DNA of 64,000 nucleotides from Streptococcus mutans (lineage in GTDB: Bacteria > Bacillota > Bacilli > Lactobacillales > Streptococcaceae), in assembly GCF_006739205.1 (NCBI RefSeq), contig NZ_AP019720.1, positions 558,001 to 622,000 of the forward strand, in the 5' to 3' direction. A model generated the notes under the pieces. That model was not told the origin of the DNA. It worked only from the letters and a program-made list of their open reading frames with translations, and made no database searches. The translations under genes and the position numbers were made by a program. The stretch's first letter is position 1; each line of letters starts with the position of its first letter. Positions 37,506 to 49,274 of the stretch are shown here, one piece after another.

Positions 37506-39821
37506 ATGAAACATACCGTAGTCGTACATTACCATAGTAATACAGAAAATTATTTTGAGTTTAGCTTATGGCAATGGCAGAGCGGACAGATGGGAAGGGA
37601 TGCCTCTTTCTCACGTTTTGATAATTTTGGAATTGTTGGAAATCTCGTGTATGAGTCTGACACTTTTCAAAGTCAAGTCTATCTGATTGTCAAAAATGCT
37701 GACTGGTCCGTTAGAACACCTGATTTTAGTATTAATTGCAATCCTGGTCTGTCTAAAAGCGAGGTTTGGATTGTTCAAGGGGATGATACGCTTTATTATT
37801 CATGGCAAGCAGCAGTTGCAAGCCATGCTTATAATCAACGTCAGCCGCATGCTTTTGATATGGCTGTCAATAGTAAGCGTTTTGATTATGAATGGGGTTT
37901 TCAAGGCTGGCTTGGTTTTTCTTATCAAGAAGATAAAACTGAATTTCGGCTTTGGGCACCAACTGCTAGACGGGTTGAATTAATTATTTACAGTTCAACT
38001 GGTGAGAAATCAAGTGTTCTCAAGGTTTTAAAAATGAAGCGCGGGGAAAACAGAACCCCTGATGATCATACAAAAAATACACATGGGGTCTGGAAGCGTA
38101 CAGTCGAAGGTGACTTGAATTATCATGCTTATCGTTACCGTGTTTATTATCGCAGACGTATTTTTCGTGATACAAGAGATCCTTATTCTATTGCTGTAAC
38201 GGCTGACGGGAAACGTTCAGTTGTTATTGCTGATACTGATTTAATACCGGAAGGTTTTAAAGTCAAACACAGGCAAGAGGCTAATTGGCGTCTTAGCAAT
38301 CCTAACCAAGCGGTGATAGCAGAGATGCATATCCGAGATTTTTCTAAATCTGAAACTTCAGGTGTCAGGCATGAAAATCGCGGCAAATTCTTAGGTGCTT
38401 TTGAAACAGGAACCAAAAATTTATATGGCGATCAAACAAGTTTTGATTATCTCAAGAGTTTAGGTATTAATTACGTGCAGCTGCAGCCTGTTTTTGATCA
38501 TCACCAGACCTTCAATGAAGATGGCTCTTACGCCTATAATTGGGGTTATGATCCTGAAAACTATAATGTTCCAGAAGCTAGCTTTGCGAGCAATCCTCAT
38601 GCACCAACCACTCGCATTTTAGAATTAAAACAGCTCGTTCAGGCTTATCACGATGCAGGTATTGGTGTCATTATGGATGTGGTTTACAACCATACCTATT
38701 CTTCCACAGATTCTGCTTTTCAGCTGGCAGTGCCTGATTATTATTATCGTATGAATCATGATGGTTCCTTGCAAAATGGTTCGGGCTGTGGAAACGAGAC
38801 CGCTAGTGAAAAAGAAATGTTTAGGAAATACATGATTGATTCCATTCTTTATTGGATTCAAGCCTATAATATTGATGGTTTTCGGTTTGATCTGATGGGG
38901 CTTCATGATGTTGAAACCATGAATGCTATTCGTCAGGCTGTTGATGCTATCGATCCAAATATCTTGCTTTATGGTGAAGGTTGGGATATGGGAATAGGGC
39001 TCATGCCAGAAGATAAGGCTAAAAAAGATAATGCTTATCAAATGCCGCGTATTGGTTTTTTCAATGACGATGTGAGAAATGCTATTAAGGGTGCTGAAGT
39101 TTACGGCGATTTCAAACGCGGTTTTGTATCAGGAGAGCCTACTGAGAATAAAATTGCCAAGGGCATGTTAGGCAGTGACGAATTAAGTTCTTATTTGGTA
39201 CCGAACCAAGTACTCAATTATGTAGAGGCACATGACAATTATAACCTTAATGATCTGCTTATAGAATTACATCCTGAAGATGATAAAACAACTCATATTA
39301 AACGCGTTGAGCTGGCAAATAGTCTGGGGATTTTGATGCAGGGAATGGCCTTCATTGAATTAGGACAGGAATTTTTACGAACTAAGCTGTTTCCAACGGG
39401 TCCAGATGGGGAATTAACCCATGCTGATAAAGAACGCGCAATGAATAGTTATAATGCCCCCGATGAGGTTAATCAAATTGACTGGAATAATGTAACACTT
39501 TATAAGTCAACCGTTAATTTTGTTAAAGAATTAATTCGTTTAAAAACACAAGAAGAGGCTTTTTCTTATCAGACCTATGAGGACATCCGTAAGCATGTTT
39601 ATGTTGAGTCAGCAGAATATGGATCTGGCTTAGTGATTGTCAGCATAAGTAGCCACGATAAAATTTTCAAATTAATTTTCAATGTTAGTGAAAAAAACGC
39701 TAAAATTGATATGACACAAGATGAAAAGTATGATATAATATTAACAAATATAAAACGCTTTCATAAATTGAGTGGACAACTTGAAAATTTGACAGCTACG
39801 GTCTTTGAATTAAAAAAATAA
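37506..39821 (+). CDS. pulA: Type I pullulanase (cytosolic debranching enzyme)
   Basis: A 771-residue GH13 enzyme. N-terminal carbohydrate-binding-like region, CBM48-type domain (about 130-220), then a TIM barrel with the signature YNWGYDPENYNVPEASF, DVVYNHTY, nucleophile Asp in GFRFDLMGLHD, catalytic Glu in GEGWD and EAHDNYNL. It has no signal peptide or cell-wall anchor, so it hydrolyses alpha-1,6 branches inside the cell. Its place before glgB suggests it debranches glycogen or imported limit dextrins. Confidence 0.95.
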   Translation: MKHTVVVHYHSNTENYFEFSLWQWQSGQMGRDASFSRFDNFGIVGNLVYESDTFQSQVYLIVKNADWSVRTPDFSINCNPGLSKSEVWIVQGDDTLYYSWQAAVASHAYNQRQPHAFDMAVNSKRFDYEWGFQGWLGFSYQEDKTEFRLWAPTARRVELIIYSSTGEKSSVLKVLKMKRGENRTPDDHTKNTHGVWKRTVEGDLNYHAYRYRVYYRRRIFRDTRDPYSIAVTADGKRSVVIADTDLIPEGFKVKHRQEANWRLSNPNQAVIAEMHIRDFSKSETSGVRHENRGKFLGAFETGTKNLYGDQTSFDYLKSLGINYVQLQPVFDHHQTFNEDGSYAYNWGYDPENYNVPEASFASNPHAPTTRILELKQLVQAYHDAGIGVIMDVVYNHTYSSTDSAFQLAVPDYYYRMNHDGSLQNGSGCGNETASEKEMFRKYMIDSILYWIQAYNIDGFRFDLMGLHDVETMNAIRQAVDAIDPNILLYGEGWDMGIGLMPEDKAKKDNAYQMPRIGFFNDDVRNAIKGAEVYGDFKRGFVSGEPTENKIAKGMLGSDELSSYLVPNQVLNYVEAHDNYNLNDLLIELHPEDDKTTHIKRVELANSLGILMQGMAFIELGQEFLRTKLFPTGPDGELTHADKERAMNSYNAPDEVNQIDWNNVTLYKSTVNFVKELIRLKTQEEAFSYQTYEDIRKHVYVESAEYGSGLVIVSISSHDKIFKLIFNVSEKNAKIDMTQDEKYDIILTNIKRFHKLSGQLENLTATVFELKK

Positions 39822-39846
39822 TCCAAGTTTTCTTGGATTATTTTTG
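39819..39846 (+). terminator. pulA terminator
   Basis: TAATCCAAG (39819-39827) pairs with CTTGGATTA (39832-39840), with a 4-nt loop and T5. It includes the end of the stop codon. Confidence 0.85.
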
Positions 39847-39930
39847 TTTTCTTATAGCAATTTGTTTTCTTTAAATGGTGGAATAGTCCAATGAATGCAG
39901 CACAGTCAAAAGTCTGGAAATACTCCTAGT

Positions 39931-39939
39931 TGGTATAAG
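39931..39939 (+). promoter_or_regulatory. Candidate glg operon promoter
   Basis: TGG-TATAAG at 39931-39939 is the best extended -10-like element in the 190-nt gap before glgB. No clear -35 is visible. Confidence 0.35.
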
Positions 39940-40037
39940 ATAAACGGAACGAATGCAGCAATAAAGGAAGATAAATTGCTAATTGAGCGTTTCTGTCAGA
40001 AGGATTTGGTAAGCGATATAAAAGAGGAGGTGATACA

Positions 40038-41924
40038 ATGAATGAGAGAGAAGCACTCAGAACATTTGGAACTGGAGAAAACTTTCATGCACAACACTAC
40101 TTTGGATTTCATGAAACTGAAAAAAATGGCGTAAAGGGTTATATTTTCAGGGTTTGGGCGCCAAATGCTGAGGATCTTCATCTTATTGGTGACTTTACTG
40201 GCTGGTTTGATAATCCCTTACAAATGGATAAAAATGAGGCAGGCGTTTGGGAAGTCTTTACGGATTTACCTAAGGAAGGCCATATATATAAATACCTTGT
40301 GAAGCGACAAGGTGGGCAAATTGTTGAAAAGATGGATCCATTTGCTATTTATTTGGAAGAGCGTCCGGGAACGGGTTCTCTCATCAGAACCATTCCTGAA
40401 AAGAAATGGAAAGATGGTCTTTGGTTGGGCCGCCGTAAACGCTGGGGATTCTTTAAAAGGCCAGTCAATATTTATGAAGTTCATGCGGGTTCTTGGAAGC
40501 AAAATGAAGATGGAAGTCCCTATAGCTTTGAACAATTAAAGGATGAATTGGTTCCTTACTTAGTAAAGATGAATTATACACATGTTGAATTCATGCCTTT
40601 GATGGCTCATCCTTTGGGCATGAGCTGGGGCTATCAATTGATGGGCTTCTTTGCCTTTGAGCACACCTATGGTACTCCAGAACAGTTTCAGGATTTTGTT
40701 GAAGCCTGTCATCTTAATAATATTGGTGTCATTGTTGACTGGGTGCCTGGTCACTTTACACAAAACGATGATGCTCTGGCTTATTTTGATGGGACACCGA
40801 CCTTTGAGTATCAGGATCATGACCGTGCCCATAATTATCGTTGGGGAGCTCTTAATTTTGATTTGGGTAAAAATCAAGTTCAATCTTTCTTGATTTCTAG
40901 TGCTAAATTTTGGATAGATTTCTATCATATTGATGGTATTCGTGTTGATGCTGTCAGCAATATGCTCTATTTGGATTATGACGAAGGGCCTTGGCAGCCT
41001 AACATAGAAGGTAACAATCGCAATCTAGAAGGTTATTATTTTTTGCAGCGTTTAAATACAGTGCTCAAATTAGCTCATCCAGATGTAATGATGATTGCAG
41101 AAGAGTCAACAGCTACAACTAAGATTACGGGCAGGCGTGAAGAAGGTGGTCTGGGATTTGACTATAAATGGAATATGGGTTGGATGAATGATATTTTGAA
41201 ATTCTATGAAGAAGATCCAATTTATCGCAAATACGATTTTAACCTTGTGACGTTTAGTTTTATGTATCTCTTTTCCGAAAATTTTATCTTACCATTTTCA
41301 CATGATGAAGTTGTGCACGGCAAAAAGAGTCTGATGCATAAAATGTGGGGGGATCGTTATAATCAATTTGCTGGTCTGAGAAATTTATATACTTATCAAA
41401 TCTGCCATCCTGGTAAAAAACTGCTCTTTATGGGAAGTGAATTTGGCCAATTCTTAGAATGGAAATATGACCATGCCCTTGAGTGGACTAATCTTGAGGA
41501 AGAGGATGGACTTAATCTTAAAATGCAAGATTTTACCAGCCAACTCAATCAATTTTATAAAGATCATAAGGTACTCTGGCAATTGGACACCAGTTATGAT
41601 GGTTTAGAAATTATTGATGCTGATAATGTTGATGAAAGTGTCTTGTCTTTTATCAGAAAAAATGAGAAGGGAGATCTATTAGTCTGTGTCTTCAATATGG
41701 TTCCTGTGGAACGCAAAGGTTTTACAATAGGCGTTCCGGTTGCGGGTATATATGAAGAAGTATGGAATACTGAACTTGAGGAATTTGGTGGAGTTTGGAA
41801 AGAGCACAATATGACAGTCAAAACACAAAAAAATTTGTGGAAGGAATATGAAAATACGCTCAGCTTCACTTTGCCAGCCTTGGGTGCTAGTATTTGGAAA
41901 ATAAAACGTCGTTTGAGAAAGTAA
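40038..41924 (+). CDS. glgB: 1,4-alpha-glucan branching enzyme
   Basis: A 628-residue GH13_9 enzyme that introduces alpha-1,6 branches into glycogen. N-terminal CBM48 domain ([17 protein letters not shown]), then the barrel with VDWVPGHF, nucleophile Asp in [12 protein letters not shown], acid Glu in MIAEEST and [11 protein letters not shown] very strong AGGAGGTGAT ribosome binding site precedes the ATG. First gene of glgB-C-D-A-P. Confidence 0.97.
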
Positions 41925-41949
41925 AAACTTATTTGGGAAGGAAATGCAT

Positions 41950-43089
41950 ATGAAGAATGAAATGTTAGCTCTTATTCTTGCTGGGGGACAAGGGACACGA
42001 CTTGGAAAATTGACGCAAAGCATTGCAAAACCTGCTGTCCAGTTTGGCGGGCGTTATCGTATTATTGATTTTGCACTTTCAAATTGTGCCAATTCAGGCA
42101 TCAATAATGTTGGTATTATTACACAGTACCAGCCACTGGCTCTTAATAGTCATATTGGAAATGGCTCAAGCTGGGGTTTGGATGGTATTAATTCTGGGGC
42201 AACAATTCTTCAACCTTATTCTGCAACAGAAGGCAATCGTTGGTTCCAAGGAACCAGCCATGCGATTTACCAAAATATTGATTATATTGATAGTATTAAT
42301 CCTGAGTACGTTCTTATTTTGTCGGGTGATCATATTTATAAGATGGACTATGATGATATGCTTCAAACCCACAAAGATAATATGGCCAGCTTGACAGTTG
42401 CAGTTATCGATGTACCTCTTAAAGAGGCTAGTCGTTTTGGTATTATGAATACGGATTCCAATGACCGTATCGTTGAGTTCGAAGAGAAACCAGAACAGCC
42501 AAAATCAACCAAAGCTTCAATGGGAATTTATATTTTCAATTGGGATCGTTTACGGACCATGCTTGTTGATGCTGAAAAGAACAATATTGATATGTCTGAC
42601 TTTGGTAAAAATGTCATTCCTGCTTATCTTGAGTCAGGTGAGCGTGTTTATACTTATAATTTTAACGGCTATTGGAAAGATGTTGGGACCATTGAATCAC
42701 TCTGGGAAGCTAATATGGAGTATATTGGCGAAGACAATGACCTTCACAGCCGTGATCGTTCTTGGAAGATTTATTCAAAAAACTTAATCGCACCGCCAAA
42801 CTTTATCACCGAAGAAGCTCATGTAAAAGATTCTTTAGTTGTAGATGGCTGTTTTGTTTCTGGTAAGGTTGAACATTCTATTTTGTCAACCAATGTTCAG
42901 GTCAAAGAAGGTGCCCAAATCAAGGATTCCTTTATTATGAGTGGTGCTGTTATTGGCGAAGGTGCTAAAATTACACGTGCCATTGTTGGCGAAGGAGCCA
43001 AGATTGGTGAAGACGTTGAGATTGATGGTACTGAAGAAGTCCAAGTTATTGGTTATAATGAAGTAGTGGGGGTTCCAAATGAAGATTGA
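41950..43089 (+). CDS. glgC: Glucose-1-phosphate adenylyltransferase, catalytic subunit
   Basis: A 379-residue ADP-glucose pyrophosphorylase. [13 protein letters not shown] (pyrophosphorylase loop), [23 protein letters not shown] with the metal-binding Asp, and a C-terminal left-handed beta helix. It makes ADP-glucose from ATP and glucose-1-phosphate. I prefer ATG 41950, 6 nt after AAGGAA, over ATG 41944. It overlaps glgD by 11 nt. Confidence 0.96.
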
Positions 43090-44212
43090 TAAATATTCTG
43101 CAATTCTAGGAAGTGCTATCGGATTCCCAGAAATGGAAGGATTAACAGATACGCGTCCCTTGGCAAATCTGCCTTTTGATGGTAAATATCGCTTAATTGA
43201 CTTTCAATTATCAAATTTAGCAAATGCTGGTATTCGAAGTGTTTATGGTATTTTCCGTGGACAAAATATTCGTTCTATTTTTGATCATATCAGAAGCGGT
43301 CGTGAATGGGGTCTTAATACACTCTTAAGTCATTATTTCCTAGGTTTCTATAATACACCAGAAGATAGTATTTATGCCGATAAGGATTATTATGATCAAA
43401 TCTTGACTTATTTAAAACGTTCAGGTTCTGATCAAACCATTTACATGTCTTGTGATATTCTGTGTAATATTGACTTGCAGCAAGTGATTCATCTGCATAA
43501 TGCTAATAAACGCAATATAACAGTTGTTTATAAAAAATTGCCAATCAATGCTATTTCTGCAGCTAATGACATTTTAGAAATTGATGAAACGGATACTGTT
43601 ACGGGACGCCGTGATAGTCAGTCTGGTAATGAAACAGAAAAAATGTCTGCTGGTATCTATATTGTGAATACCTCTTGGTTGATTGAGCAGATGGAAAAAG
43701 AAAATCAAAAAGAAGAACCGATTAATCTTCGTTTCTTATTGCGTGATTTGACAGTAGCTGAGAAAGCTCTTGCTTTTGAATACACTGGTTATTTGGCTAA
43801 TATTTCTTCTATCCAGTCTTATTACAATGCCAATATGGATATGCTGGAATCTCAAAAATTTTATTCCTTGCTTTATTCTAACCAAAAAGTTTATACTAAG
43901 GTCAAAAATGAAGAAGCGACCTATTTTGCAGTGGATTCGACTGTAAAAAATGCTCAGTTTGCTTCAGGAAGCATCATCAAAGGAACTGTAGATCATTCCA
44001 TTATTTCGCGCAACTGCCATATTGCTAATCATTCCCGTGTTGTTAACAGTGTTGTTTTCCCTAAAGTAAGCATTGGTGATGGTGCAGTAGTAGAGAATGC
44101 TATTCTTGATAAAAATGTTAAGATTGCTCCTGGAGTAACCATTCGCGGTACGGGAGATAAACCTATTGTTATCGCAAAAGCAAGTGAAGTTGTTGAGGAT
44201 ATTATTCAATGA
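43079..44212 (+). CDS. glgD: ADP-glucose pyrophosphorylase regulatory subunit GlgD
   Basis: A 377-residue GlgC paralogue. The nucleotide loop is degenerate: [15 protein letters not shown] replaces GGxGTRL, as in firmicute GlgD. The C-terminal beta helix is retained. In this family GlgD boosts and modulates GlgC in a heterotetramer. It overlaps glgC and, by 4 nt, glgA. Confidence 0.94.
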
Positions 44213-45639
44213 AAATCTTATTTGTAGCAGCGGAAGGGGCTCCTTTTGCAAAGACAGGCGGTCTGGGCGATGTTATTGGTGCCTTGCCCAAATCCCTTGT
44301 GAAAAATAATAATGAAGTCAGTGTTATCCTTCCTTATTATGATGTTGTTGATGCTAAATTTGGTGACCAAATAGAAGATCTGTTCTACTTTTTCACCAAT
44401 GTCGGCTGGCGTCGTGAATATGTTGGTATCAAACATATCTTCAGAGATGGCGTTGACTTTTACTTTATTGACAATAAGCATTATTTTTATCGTGGTCAAA
44501 TCTATGGTGAATTTGATGATGGTGAACGCTTTGCTTACTTCCAATTAGCTGCTTTAGAAGCTATGGAAAAAATTCAATTTATTCCGGATATTCTTCATGT
44601 CCATGATTATCACACCGCCATGATTCCTTACTTGCTAAAGGAAAAATACCATTGGATTAATGCTTATCATGGGATTAAGACAGTATTTACCATTCATAAT
44701 ATCGAGTTTCAAGGTCAATTCAATCCTTCTATGTTAGGAGAGCTTTTTGGAGTTGGTGATGAGCGTTATCGTGATGGGACGCTGCGGTGGAATGATTGCC
44801 TCAACTGGATGAAGGCAGCGGTGCTCTATGCAGATCGTGTCACCACTGTTTCACCATCTTATGCTAAAGAAATTATGACTCCTGAATTTGGTAAAGGACT
44901 GGATCAAATTATGCGGATGGAATCAGGTAAGTTAAGTGGTGTTGTCAATGGTATTGACACGGACTTATTTGATCCGGAAACAGATCCACATCTGGCAGTG
45001 CATTTTTCAAAAGATGATCTGTCAGGTAAAGCTAAAAATAAAGCAGCCTTGCAGGAGCGTGTTGGTTTACCAGTACGTGAGGATGTTCCTTTGGTTGGTA
45101 TTGTCTCTCGTCTGACAGATCAGAAGGGTTTTCAGTTGGTTGTTGATCAACTTAATACAATGATGCAACTGGATTTACAGATTGTTTTACTAGGAACAGG
45201 CTATGCTGATTTTGAAAATGCTTTTGCTTGGTTCGGTCATGCTTATCCAGACAAAATGTCAGCCAATATCACTTTTGATTTAGAATTAGCTCAGCAAATT
45301 TATGCTGCCAGCGATATTTTCTTAATGCCGAGTGCATTTGAGCCTTGTGGCTTGTCACAAATGATGGCTATGCGTTATGGTACCTTACCGCTTGTACATG
45401 AAGTAGGCGGACTTCGGGATACTGTTATTCCTTATAATGAGTTTGAAAAGACAGGAACAGGTTTTGGTTTCCAAGACTTCTCAGGTTATTGGCTGACCAA
45501 AACGCTTGAAGCTGCGCTAGATGTCTATTATAATAGAAAAGAAGACTGGAAAATTCTCCAAAAAAATGCGATGACAACTGACTTCTCTTGGGATACAGCC
45601 AGTCAATCTTATGAACATCTATATAAAGAACTAGCTTAG
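44209..45639 (+). CDS. glgA: Glycogen synthase (ADP-glucose)
   Basis: A 476-residue GT5 glycosyltransferase. [13 protein letters not shown] (residues 15-27) binds ADP-glucose. The C-terminal domain holds [18 protein letters not shown] with the catalytic Glu. It elongates alpha-1,4 chains and works with GlgC/GlgD and GlgB. Confidence 0.97.
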   Translation: MKILFVAAEGAPFAKTGGLGDVIGALPKSLVKNNNEVSVILPYYDVVDAKFGDQIEDLFYFFTNVGWRREYVGIKHIFRDGVDFYFIDNKHYFYRGQIYGEFDDGERFAYFQLAALEAMEKIQFIPDILHVHDYHTAMIPYLLKEKYHWINAYHGIKTVFTIHNIEFQGQFNPSMLGELFGVGDERYRDGTLRWNDCLNWMKAAVLYADRVTTVSPSYAKEIMTPEFGKGLDQIMRMESGKLSGVVNGIDTDLFDPETDPHLAVHFSKDDLSGKAKNKAALQERVGLPVREDVPLVGIVSRLTDQKGFQLVVDQLNTMMQLDLQIVLLGTGYADFENAFAWFGHAYPDKMSANITFDLELAQQIYAASDIFLMPSAFEPCGLSQMMAMRYGTLPLVHEVGGLRDTVIPYNEFEKTGTGFGFQDFSGYWLTKTLEAALDVYYNRKEDWKILQKNAMTTDFSWDTASQSYEHLYKELA

Positions 45640-45669
45640 GCTAGTTCTGTCCCTTATGAAAGGAAAAAA

Positions 45670-48066
45670 ATGCAACTAACAAAGGAAAAATTCATTCGTG
45701 ACTTTAAAGACACTCTGCATGAAGAGCAATTAATTAAGATACCTGAAGCAACACCGACGGAACTTTTTGCTTCTTTGGCTAAAGTTGTTCGTAAATATTA
45801 TACGCCGCTTTGGTTAGAAAGAAATCGCAAGATTTCCCAAAATCAGCAGAAGGTAGCTTATTATTTTTCAATTGAGTTTCTTCCCGGACGTATGCTGGAA
45901 ACTAATTTACTTAATCTAGGTATCTTAGATACGGTTAAGGAAGGGTTTGCTGAACTTGGTGTCAATTTTGAGGACGTTAAAAATGCTGAACATGATATGG
46001 CACTTGGTAATGGCGGTCTCGGCCGTCTGGCAGCAGCCTTTATGGATTCATTAGCAACAACTGGTTATCCTGGTTTTGGGAATGGCCTTCGTTATAAATA
46101 TGGTCTCTTTAAGCAACGTATCGTTGATGGTTATCAGGTGGAACTGCCAGACTCTTGGTTTGGCTCTGTCGGCAATGTTTGGGAGACACGTAAGGATCAT
46201 GATGCTGTTGAAGTAAAACTTTTTGGCAATGTTTATTTGCAGGCTAATGAAAGAGGACGCATTGTTCCGGTTTATGATGGCGCACAAATCCTGCGTGCTA
46301 TTCCTTATGATGTTCCGCAAATTGGTTTTGGTAATGATAACATTAATAATTTGCGTCTTTGGGATGTTGAGATTCCTGAAGAATGTGAATTGAATTACCC
46401 AACTCTGGAATCACGTCGTCGTGTTAAAAATATTACGGCTATTCTCTACCCGGATGATTCTAATTATGAAGGTAAAGAGTTACGCTTGATTCAAGAATAC
46501 TTTATGACAAGTGCTGGTTTACAAACCATTATTAAATCTTATCTTAAACAAGGTTTACCGCTAGAAAGAATTCACGAAAAAATTTCTGTTCATATCAATG
46601 ATACCCATCCAGCAGTAGCACCTGCTGAGTTTATGCGGTTGTTGATTGATGAATACGATCTTAAGTGGGATCAAGCATGGGAAACGACTGTGCAAACGAT
46701 GAGTTATACTAACCATACTATTCTTTCAGAAGCTCTTGAAAAGTGGGATGCTGGGCTTTTCAAGAATGTCTTGCCTCGTGTTTATCAAATTATTCTGGAA
46801 ATTGATAACCGTTTTGTTGCTGGTTTAGCCCAAAAAGGCATTGATCCTCAAATTATTGAAAATACTCGCATTGTTAAAGATAATCAAATTCATATGGCAA
46901 ATTTGGCTATCATTGGCGGTCACTCTGTTAATGGTGTTGCGAAGCTTCATACAGAACTGCTCAAAGAAGATACCTTGCATGATTTCTATACCCTTTATCC
47001 TGGAAAATTCAACAATAAGACTAATGGTATCGTACAGCGTCGTTGGACACAAATTGCAGCACCAGAATTATCTGCAGCGCTTGATCAAATGATTGGTAAT
47101 AGCTGGCGCACAGATATTCACGAATTGAGAAAGTTAAATGATTTTGCCAATGATTCTGCTGTACTTGATCATTTTTATCAGGTTAAACAAGATGCCAAGG
47201 CAAAATTAGCTGCTTATATAAAAGAATCAACAGGCGTGGAGGTCTCAACAGATGCTATCTTTGATGTACAAGTTAAGCGTCTGCATGCCTATAAACGTCA
47301 GCTACTAAATGTTCTTCATATTGTGAAATTGTATTGGGATCTAAAGGATAATCCAAATCTTGATATGGTTCCGCGTGTCTTTATCTTTGGAGCCAAAGCA
47401 GCACCGGGATATCATTTTGCCAAATCTGTGATTAAAATTATTAATGAATTAGCCAATCTTATTAATAGCGATGAAAGCCTTCAAGGAAAACTCAAAGTTG
47501 TCTTTCTTGAAAATTATAATGTTAGTCTAGCGGAACTTATCATTCCAGCAGCCAATGTTTCTGAACAGATCTCTCTAGCTTCCAAGGAAGCCTCCGGAAC
47601 GTCTAACATGAAATTCATGATGACGGGTGCTGTTACTTTAGCAACGCTTGACGGTGCTAATATTGAGATCAAAGATGAAGTTGGTGATGAGAATATTGTC
47701 ATCTTTGGTATGACCAAGGATGATGTCTACCGTCATTATGAAAATCATGATTATTACTCACGCGGTGTCTATGAATCTAATCCTGTTATCAAACGTGTTG
47801 TTGATACCTTTATCAATGGAACGATTCCTAATAGTCAAAGTGAAGGGACTGAAATTTATGAAGCCCTGATTACCCATAATGATGAATATTTCTTACTTGA
47901 AGATTTCATAGCCTATGTGCAGGCTCAAGAAAAGATTGATGCTCTTTATCGTGATAAAGAAACTTGGTCGCGTATGAGTTTGTGTAATATTGCTAACTCT
48001 GATAAATTTACTTCAGATGATACGATTACACAATATGCTAAAGAAATTTGGCATTTAGAAATTTAA
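45670..48066 (+). CDS. glgP: Glycogen phosphorylase (glg operon copy)
   Basis: A 798-residue GT35 enzyme. [12 protein letters not shown] near the N-terminus and the PLP lysine in KEASGTSNMKFMMTGAVTL. It is about 40 residues longer than the MalR-controlled paralogue at 17488. It mobilises glycogen to glucose-1-phosphate. AAAGGAAAAAA precedes the ATG, and a strong terminator ends the operon. Confidence 0.95.
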   Translation: MQLTKEKFIRDFKDTLHEEQLIKIPEATPTELFASLAKVVRKYYTPLWLERNRKISQNQQKVAYYFSIEFLPGRMLETNLLNLGILDTVKEGFAELGVNFEDVKNAEHDMALGNGGLGRLAAAFMDSLATTGYPGFGNGLRYKYGLFKQRIVDGYQVELPDSWFGSVGNVWETRKDHDAVEVKLFGNVYLQANERGRIVPVYDGAQILRAIPYDVPQIGFGNDNINNLRLWDVEIPEECELNYPTLESRRRVKNITAILYPDDSNYEGKELRLIQEYFMTSAGLQTIIKSYLKQGLPLERIHEKISVHINDTHPAVAPAEFMRLLIDEYDLKWDQAWETTVQTMSYTNHTILSEALEKWDAGLFKNVLPRVYQIILEIDNRFVAGLAQKGIDPQIIENTRIVKDNQIHMANLAIIGGHSVNGVAKLHTELLKEDTLHDFYTLYPGKFNNKTNGIVQRRWTQIAAPELSAALDQMIGNSWRTDIHELRKLNDFANDSAVLDHFYQVKQDAKAKLAAYIKESTGVEVSTDAIFDVQVKRLHAYKRQLLNVLHIVKLYWDLKDNPNLDMVPRVFIFGAKAAPGYHFAKSVIKIINELANLINSDESLQGKLKVVFLENYNVSLAELIIPAANVSEQISLASKEASGTSNMKFMMTGAVTLATLDGANIEIKDEVGDENIVIFGMTKDDVYRHYENHDYYSRGVYESNPVIKRVVDTFINGTIPNSQSEGTEIYEALITHNDEYFLLEDFIAYVQAQEKIDALYRDKETWSRMSLCNIANSDKFTSDDTITQYAKEIWHLEI

Positions 48067-48079
48067 GCCTTCCCAATAA

Positions 48080-48113
48080 GAGACTTAGACAAAAGCGTCT
48101 AAGTCTCTTTTTT
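48080..48113 (+). terminator. Terminator of the glg operon
   Basis: An 11-bp perfect stem (48080-48090 with 48097-48107) and T6. Confidence 0.92.
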
Positions 48114-48241
48114 GACCTAATATTTATAAGATAAGTAATCGAATTAAAAGCGTCTTCTATAATGTTGAGAAGTGCTATTGATAATTTAAAAGAATAGGTT
48201 AGGAAAAGTCTAAGAAAACGCAACCAAATTTCTTGTTTTCA

Positions 48242-48270
48242 TTGACAAACCTGCAAAATAGGACTAAACT
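48242..48270 (+). promoter_or_regulatory. F1Fo-ATPase operon promoter
   Basis: TTGACA (48242-48247) and TAAACT (48265-48270) with a 17-nt spacer, about 28 nt before the atpE ribosome binding site region. Confidence 0.8.
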
Positions 48271-48304
48271 AAACAAGTAAAAAAATTTTGAAGGAGAATT
48301 CATT

Positions 48305-48508
48305 ATGTTGAATTTAAAGATTTTAGCACTTGGGATTGCTGTTTTAGGCGTTAGCCTTGGTGAAGGAATTTTAGTTGCTAATATTGCAAAATCTGCAGCT
48401 CGTCAGCCTGAAATGTATGGTAAATTACAAACGCTCATGATTATGGGTGTTGCCTTTATTGAAGGTACCTTTTTCGTGCTTCTTGCTTCAACATTCTTTG
48501 TTGGCTGA
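48305..48508 (+). CDS. atpE: ATP synthase subunit c
   Basis: A 67-residue two-helix proteolipid forming the rotor ring. The proton-carrying Glu53 is in AFIEGTFF; the polar loop is AARQPEM (residues 31-37). GAAGGAG ribosome binding site. First gene of the operon. In oral streptococci this enzyme mainly pumps protons out for acid tolerance. Confidence 0.97.
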   Translation: MLNLKILALGIAVLGVSLGEGILVANIAKSAARQPEMYGKLQTLMIMGVAFIEGTFFVLLASTFFVG

Positions 48509-48537
48509 TTTCATAATAAGAAAAGGGGGAATTAGAG

Positions 48538-49257
48538 TTGGAAAAAACAATAAATCCAACGGTTAAATTCTTAGGTATTGAGTTTGACTTAACCATCTTG
48601 ATGATGTCTCTCTTAGTTGTTCTTATTGCATTCTTATTTGTCTTTTGGACAAGCCGCCATCTGAAAATAAAGCCTACGGGCAGACAAAATGTTTTAGAAT
48701 GGATCTATGATTTTGTCCTTGGAATTATCAAGCCTAATTTAGGTTCTTATACTAAAAATTACAGCCTATTTGCTTTTTGTCTCTTCCTTTTTGTTTTTGT
48801 TGCTAACAATATTGGTTTATTAACAAAGATTCAAGTTAAAGATTATAATTTATGGACTTCCCCAACAGCAAATTTTGCAGTTGATTTTGGTCTTTCTTTA
48901 ATGGTGGCGGTAATCTGTCACTTTGAAGGTATTCGTAAGCATGGCTTGAAAACATACTTAAAGGATTATTTAGAACCGACAGCAGCTATGTTGCCTATGA
49001 ATCTCTTAGAAGAACTAACGAATATTATTTCACTGTCTCTTCGTTTATATGGTAATATTTATGCTGGTGAAGTTGTTATGGCGCTTTTGGTACAGTTTGC
49101 TGATTTTAGCCCGTATGCGACACCAATAGCCTTTCTGCTTAACATGGCTTGGATTGGATTTTCTATTTTCATCTCAGGAATACAAGCCTATGTCTTTGTT
49201 CTTTTAACGACGACTTATATTGGTAAAAAGGTCAATATTGATACTAAAGGCAATTAA
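48538..49257 (+). CDS. atpB: ATP synthase subunit a
   Basis: A 239-residue membrane stator subunit with about five helices. The essential Arg is in [15 protein letters not shown] start with AAAAGGGGGA upstream. It provides the proton half-channels next to the c ring. Confidence 0.96.
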
Positions 49258-49274
49258 GAAAGGAGCAGTGATTT

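Noticed and set aside
38625..39041. 138-residue minus-strand frame inside pulA
   Set aside because: Antisense shadow of the conserved GH13 barrel; no independent support.
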